Shown here: positions 32,867-34,086 of the stretch, in pieces
How the letters are laid out: every line of letters begins with the position of its first letter
How positions within the stretch are numbered: the stretch's first letter is position 1
NCBI GenBank assembly: GCA_003599505.1
Contig: QZKO01000008.1
Location: 1 to 34,086 of the forward strand
Direction: 5' to 3'
Length of the DNA stretch: 34,086 nt
Source of the DNA: Nitrospiraceae bacterium
Lineage (GTDB): Bacteria > Nitrospirota > Thermodesulfovibrionia > UBA6902
Notes under the pieces: generated by a model
What the model was told of the DNA's origin: nothing
Database searches by the model: none
The model's input: only the letters and a program-made list of their open reading frames with translations
Position numbers and translations under genes: made by a program

Positions 32867-34081
32867 TCAAGAGCCCCTTTTCCACGACGCGAATTTCAGG
32901 AGCAGCAGCATCCCGGGGACCGCGATCAGGGTGCACATGATGAAGAAACTCATCCATCCCATATGCTTCGCGAAATAGCCGGTGGGGGCGGACGCGAGCA
33001 CCCTTGGAATGCCCATGAGGCTGCTGAGGAGGGCGTATTGGGTCGCGGTGAATTTCTTATTTGTAATGCTTCCCATAAATGCGACGTAGGCGGCAGTCCC
33101 CATGCCGCCGCTCAGGTTTTCGAAAGCGATCACGCCTGCCAGCGCCGGAACACTGTGGCCGATTTTTGCAAGCGCCGCGAACCCGGCTGTAGACACGGCC
33201 TGAAGAAATCCGAATATCCAGAGTGAGCGGCTGATCCCGAGACGCAGCATGAGGACACCGCCGATGAGGCTTCCGATAATGGTTGCCCAGAAGCCGAACA
33301 GTTTCACGACCGTGCCGATCTCTGTCTTTGAAAACCCGATATCGAGATAAAAAGGCGTGGTCATTGCGCTTGCGAGGGTGTCTCCTATTTTATAAAGAAG
33401 GATAAACGCGAGGACCCAAAGGGCGCCCTGACGGGAAAAATATTCAGTGAGCGGATTGAATACCGCCTCGATAATACTTTCCGGCGTGCCGGAGGGGACA
33501 GGCGGTTCGGGCGTCAGAAAAGTTGTGATGACGCCTGGGACCATACAGGCGGCCATGATGAAGTAAACCATTTTAAAAGACATGTAGTCCGCCATGATGA
33601 GTCCGCCTCCTGAAGCCAGGAGCATACCCACACGGTAGCCGTTTACATACAGTGAAGAACCTAATCCCAGTTCATCGTCCGCGAGGTCTTCGCGTCTGTA
33701 GGCGTCCACAACAATATCCTGTGACGCGCTGAAAAATGTCACCAGAAATGCCGCTGCGGCAATCATCCACGGGTCCCCGGGGTTAACAAGACCGAGGCCC
33801 GCGATTGAAATGATCAACGCGATCTGCGCTGTCAGCAGCCATCCCTTTCTGCGGCCTAAAAAAGGGAGAGTGAACCTGTCCATGAACGGCGCCCAGAGGA
33901 ATTTTAGCGTATAGGGAAGTCCCACGAGCGACATCAATCCGATTACGGTCAGGTCGACTCCCTCTTCCTTCATCCAGGCCTGTAATACGGTTATGGTAAG
34001 GAGGAGGGGCAGACCGCAGGCAAAGCCCATGATAAAGGAAACGAGCATGCGGCGGCTGAAGATGGTTTTGAGCATGTTCAT
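32867..34081 (-). CDS. AmpG-type muropeptide permease, major facilitator superfamily
   Basis: The 404-aa protein is a 12-segment MFS carrier with AmpG landmarks: GLPLLLTITVLQAWM near the start, GLPYTLKFLWAPFMDRF, LGRRKGWLL, SASQDIVVDAYRRE and the C-terminal SSLMGIPRVLASAPTGYFAK. AmpG imports GlcNAc-anhydromuropeptides from the periplasm for cell-wall recycling, upstream of NagZ. Its start lies 5 bases from the window edge, so a longer N-terminus or an operon partner cannot be excluded. The stop is followed by a gene remnant in the same frame. No regulatory site can be seen at this edge. Confidence 0.88.
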   Translation of the reverse strand: MNMLKTIFSRRMLVSFIMGFACGLPLLLTITVLQAWMKEEGVDLTVIGLMSLVGLPYTLKFLWAPFMDRFTLPFLGRRKGWLLTAQIALIISIAGLGLVNPGDPWMIAAAAFLVTFFSASQDIVVDAYRREDLADDELGLGSSLYVNGYRVGMLLASGGGLIMADYMSFKMVYFIMAACMVPGVITTFLTPEPPVPSGTPESIIEAVFNPLTEYFSRQGALWVLAFILLYKIGDTLASAMTTPFYLDIGFSKTEIGTVVKLFGFWATIIGSLIGGVLMLRLGISRSLWIFGFLQAVSTAGFAALAKIGHSVPALAGVIAFENLSGGMGTAAYVAFMGSITNKKFTATQYALLSSLMGIPRVLASAPTGYFAKHMGWMSFFIMCTLIAVPGMLLLLKFASWKRGS

Positions 34082-34086
34082 GTATA

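Noticed and set aside
32711-32869. Stop-codon read-through or selenocysteine extension of the AmpG-like protein
   Set aside because: The AmpG fold is complete before the TGA, there is no SECIS-like hairpin evident, and sharing a frame happens by chance one time in three.

Overview
This is a bacterial chromosomal segment of moderate GC, most likely from an environmental, uncultured-type lineage such as Nitrospirota or a related sulfur-cycling deltaproteobacterial group. The assignment is an inference with low confidence. It rests on very large PAS/MEDS/REC signalling genes, a TusA/DsrEFH-type sulfur-relay cluster, an IorAB-type molybdoenzyme and many short-period intergenic repeats. Housekeeping genes (rpsB-tsf-pyrH-frr, gap-pgk) show it is chromosome and not a plasmid or phage. 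No rRNA, tRNA, transposase or CRISPR array was found, and no gap exceeds 300 bases.

Region 1 (1-14908, all + strand) is a signalling operon or island of eight genes: a CheB-CheR-multi-PAS hybrid cut by the window edge, a PAS histidine kinase whose phosphoacceptor His is replaced by Asn, a REC-histidine kinase, a stand-alone MEDS domain protein, a MEDS-PAS3-histidine kinase, an Rcp1-like receiver, a REC-PAS-GGDEF-EAL protein and a REC-PAS-GAF-PAS-histidine kinase. Sensing appears to be routed to methylation chemistry, phosphorelay and cyclic-di-GMP turnover; no DNA-binding output is present. A degenerate 9-bp tandem repeat recurs between these genes and once inside a kinase coding frame.

Region 2 (14909-16560) has its own sigma70-like promoter and encodes TusB/DsrH-, TusD/DsrE- and TusC/DsrF-like proteins and TusA, ending in a strong terminator. 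It converges on a 2[4Fe-4S] ferredoxin gene. Region 3 (16560-18918) holds the ferredoxin, an HDAC-family deacetylase and a divergent flippase-like membrane protein. Region 4 (18919-24281) is the housekeeping block: ribosomal protein S2, EF-Ts, UMP kinase, ribosome recycling factor, GAPDH and phosphoglycerate kinase.

Region 5 (24287-30573) contains a small membrane-anchored protein of unknown function and a two-domain GH3 NagZ-like enzyme carrying two palindromic repeats in its coding frame. These are followed by a minus-strand molybdenum hydroxylase operon: [2Fe-2S] subunit, Tat-exported Mo subunit, XdhC and a MocA-like cytidylyltransferase. Region 6 (30640-32635) is an AT-rich two-gene island, an HD phosphohydrolase followed by a nucleotidyltransferase, which looks acquired and functionally undescribed. 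The window ends with a remnant resembling a solute-binding protein C-terminus and an AmpG-type muropeptide permease, which pairs functionally with NagZ.

The most noteworthy signals are: families of 7-bp and 9-bp degenerate tandem repeats, several forming hairpins and some sitting in coding frames; four genes with a -10-like hexamer 5-6 bases before an ATG that lacks a Shine-Dalgarno site, suggesting leaderless mRNAs; the His-to-Asn kinase; and the HD plus nucleotidyltransferase pair.
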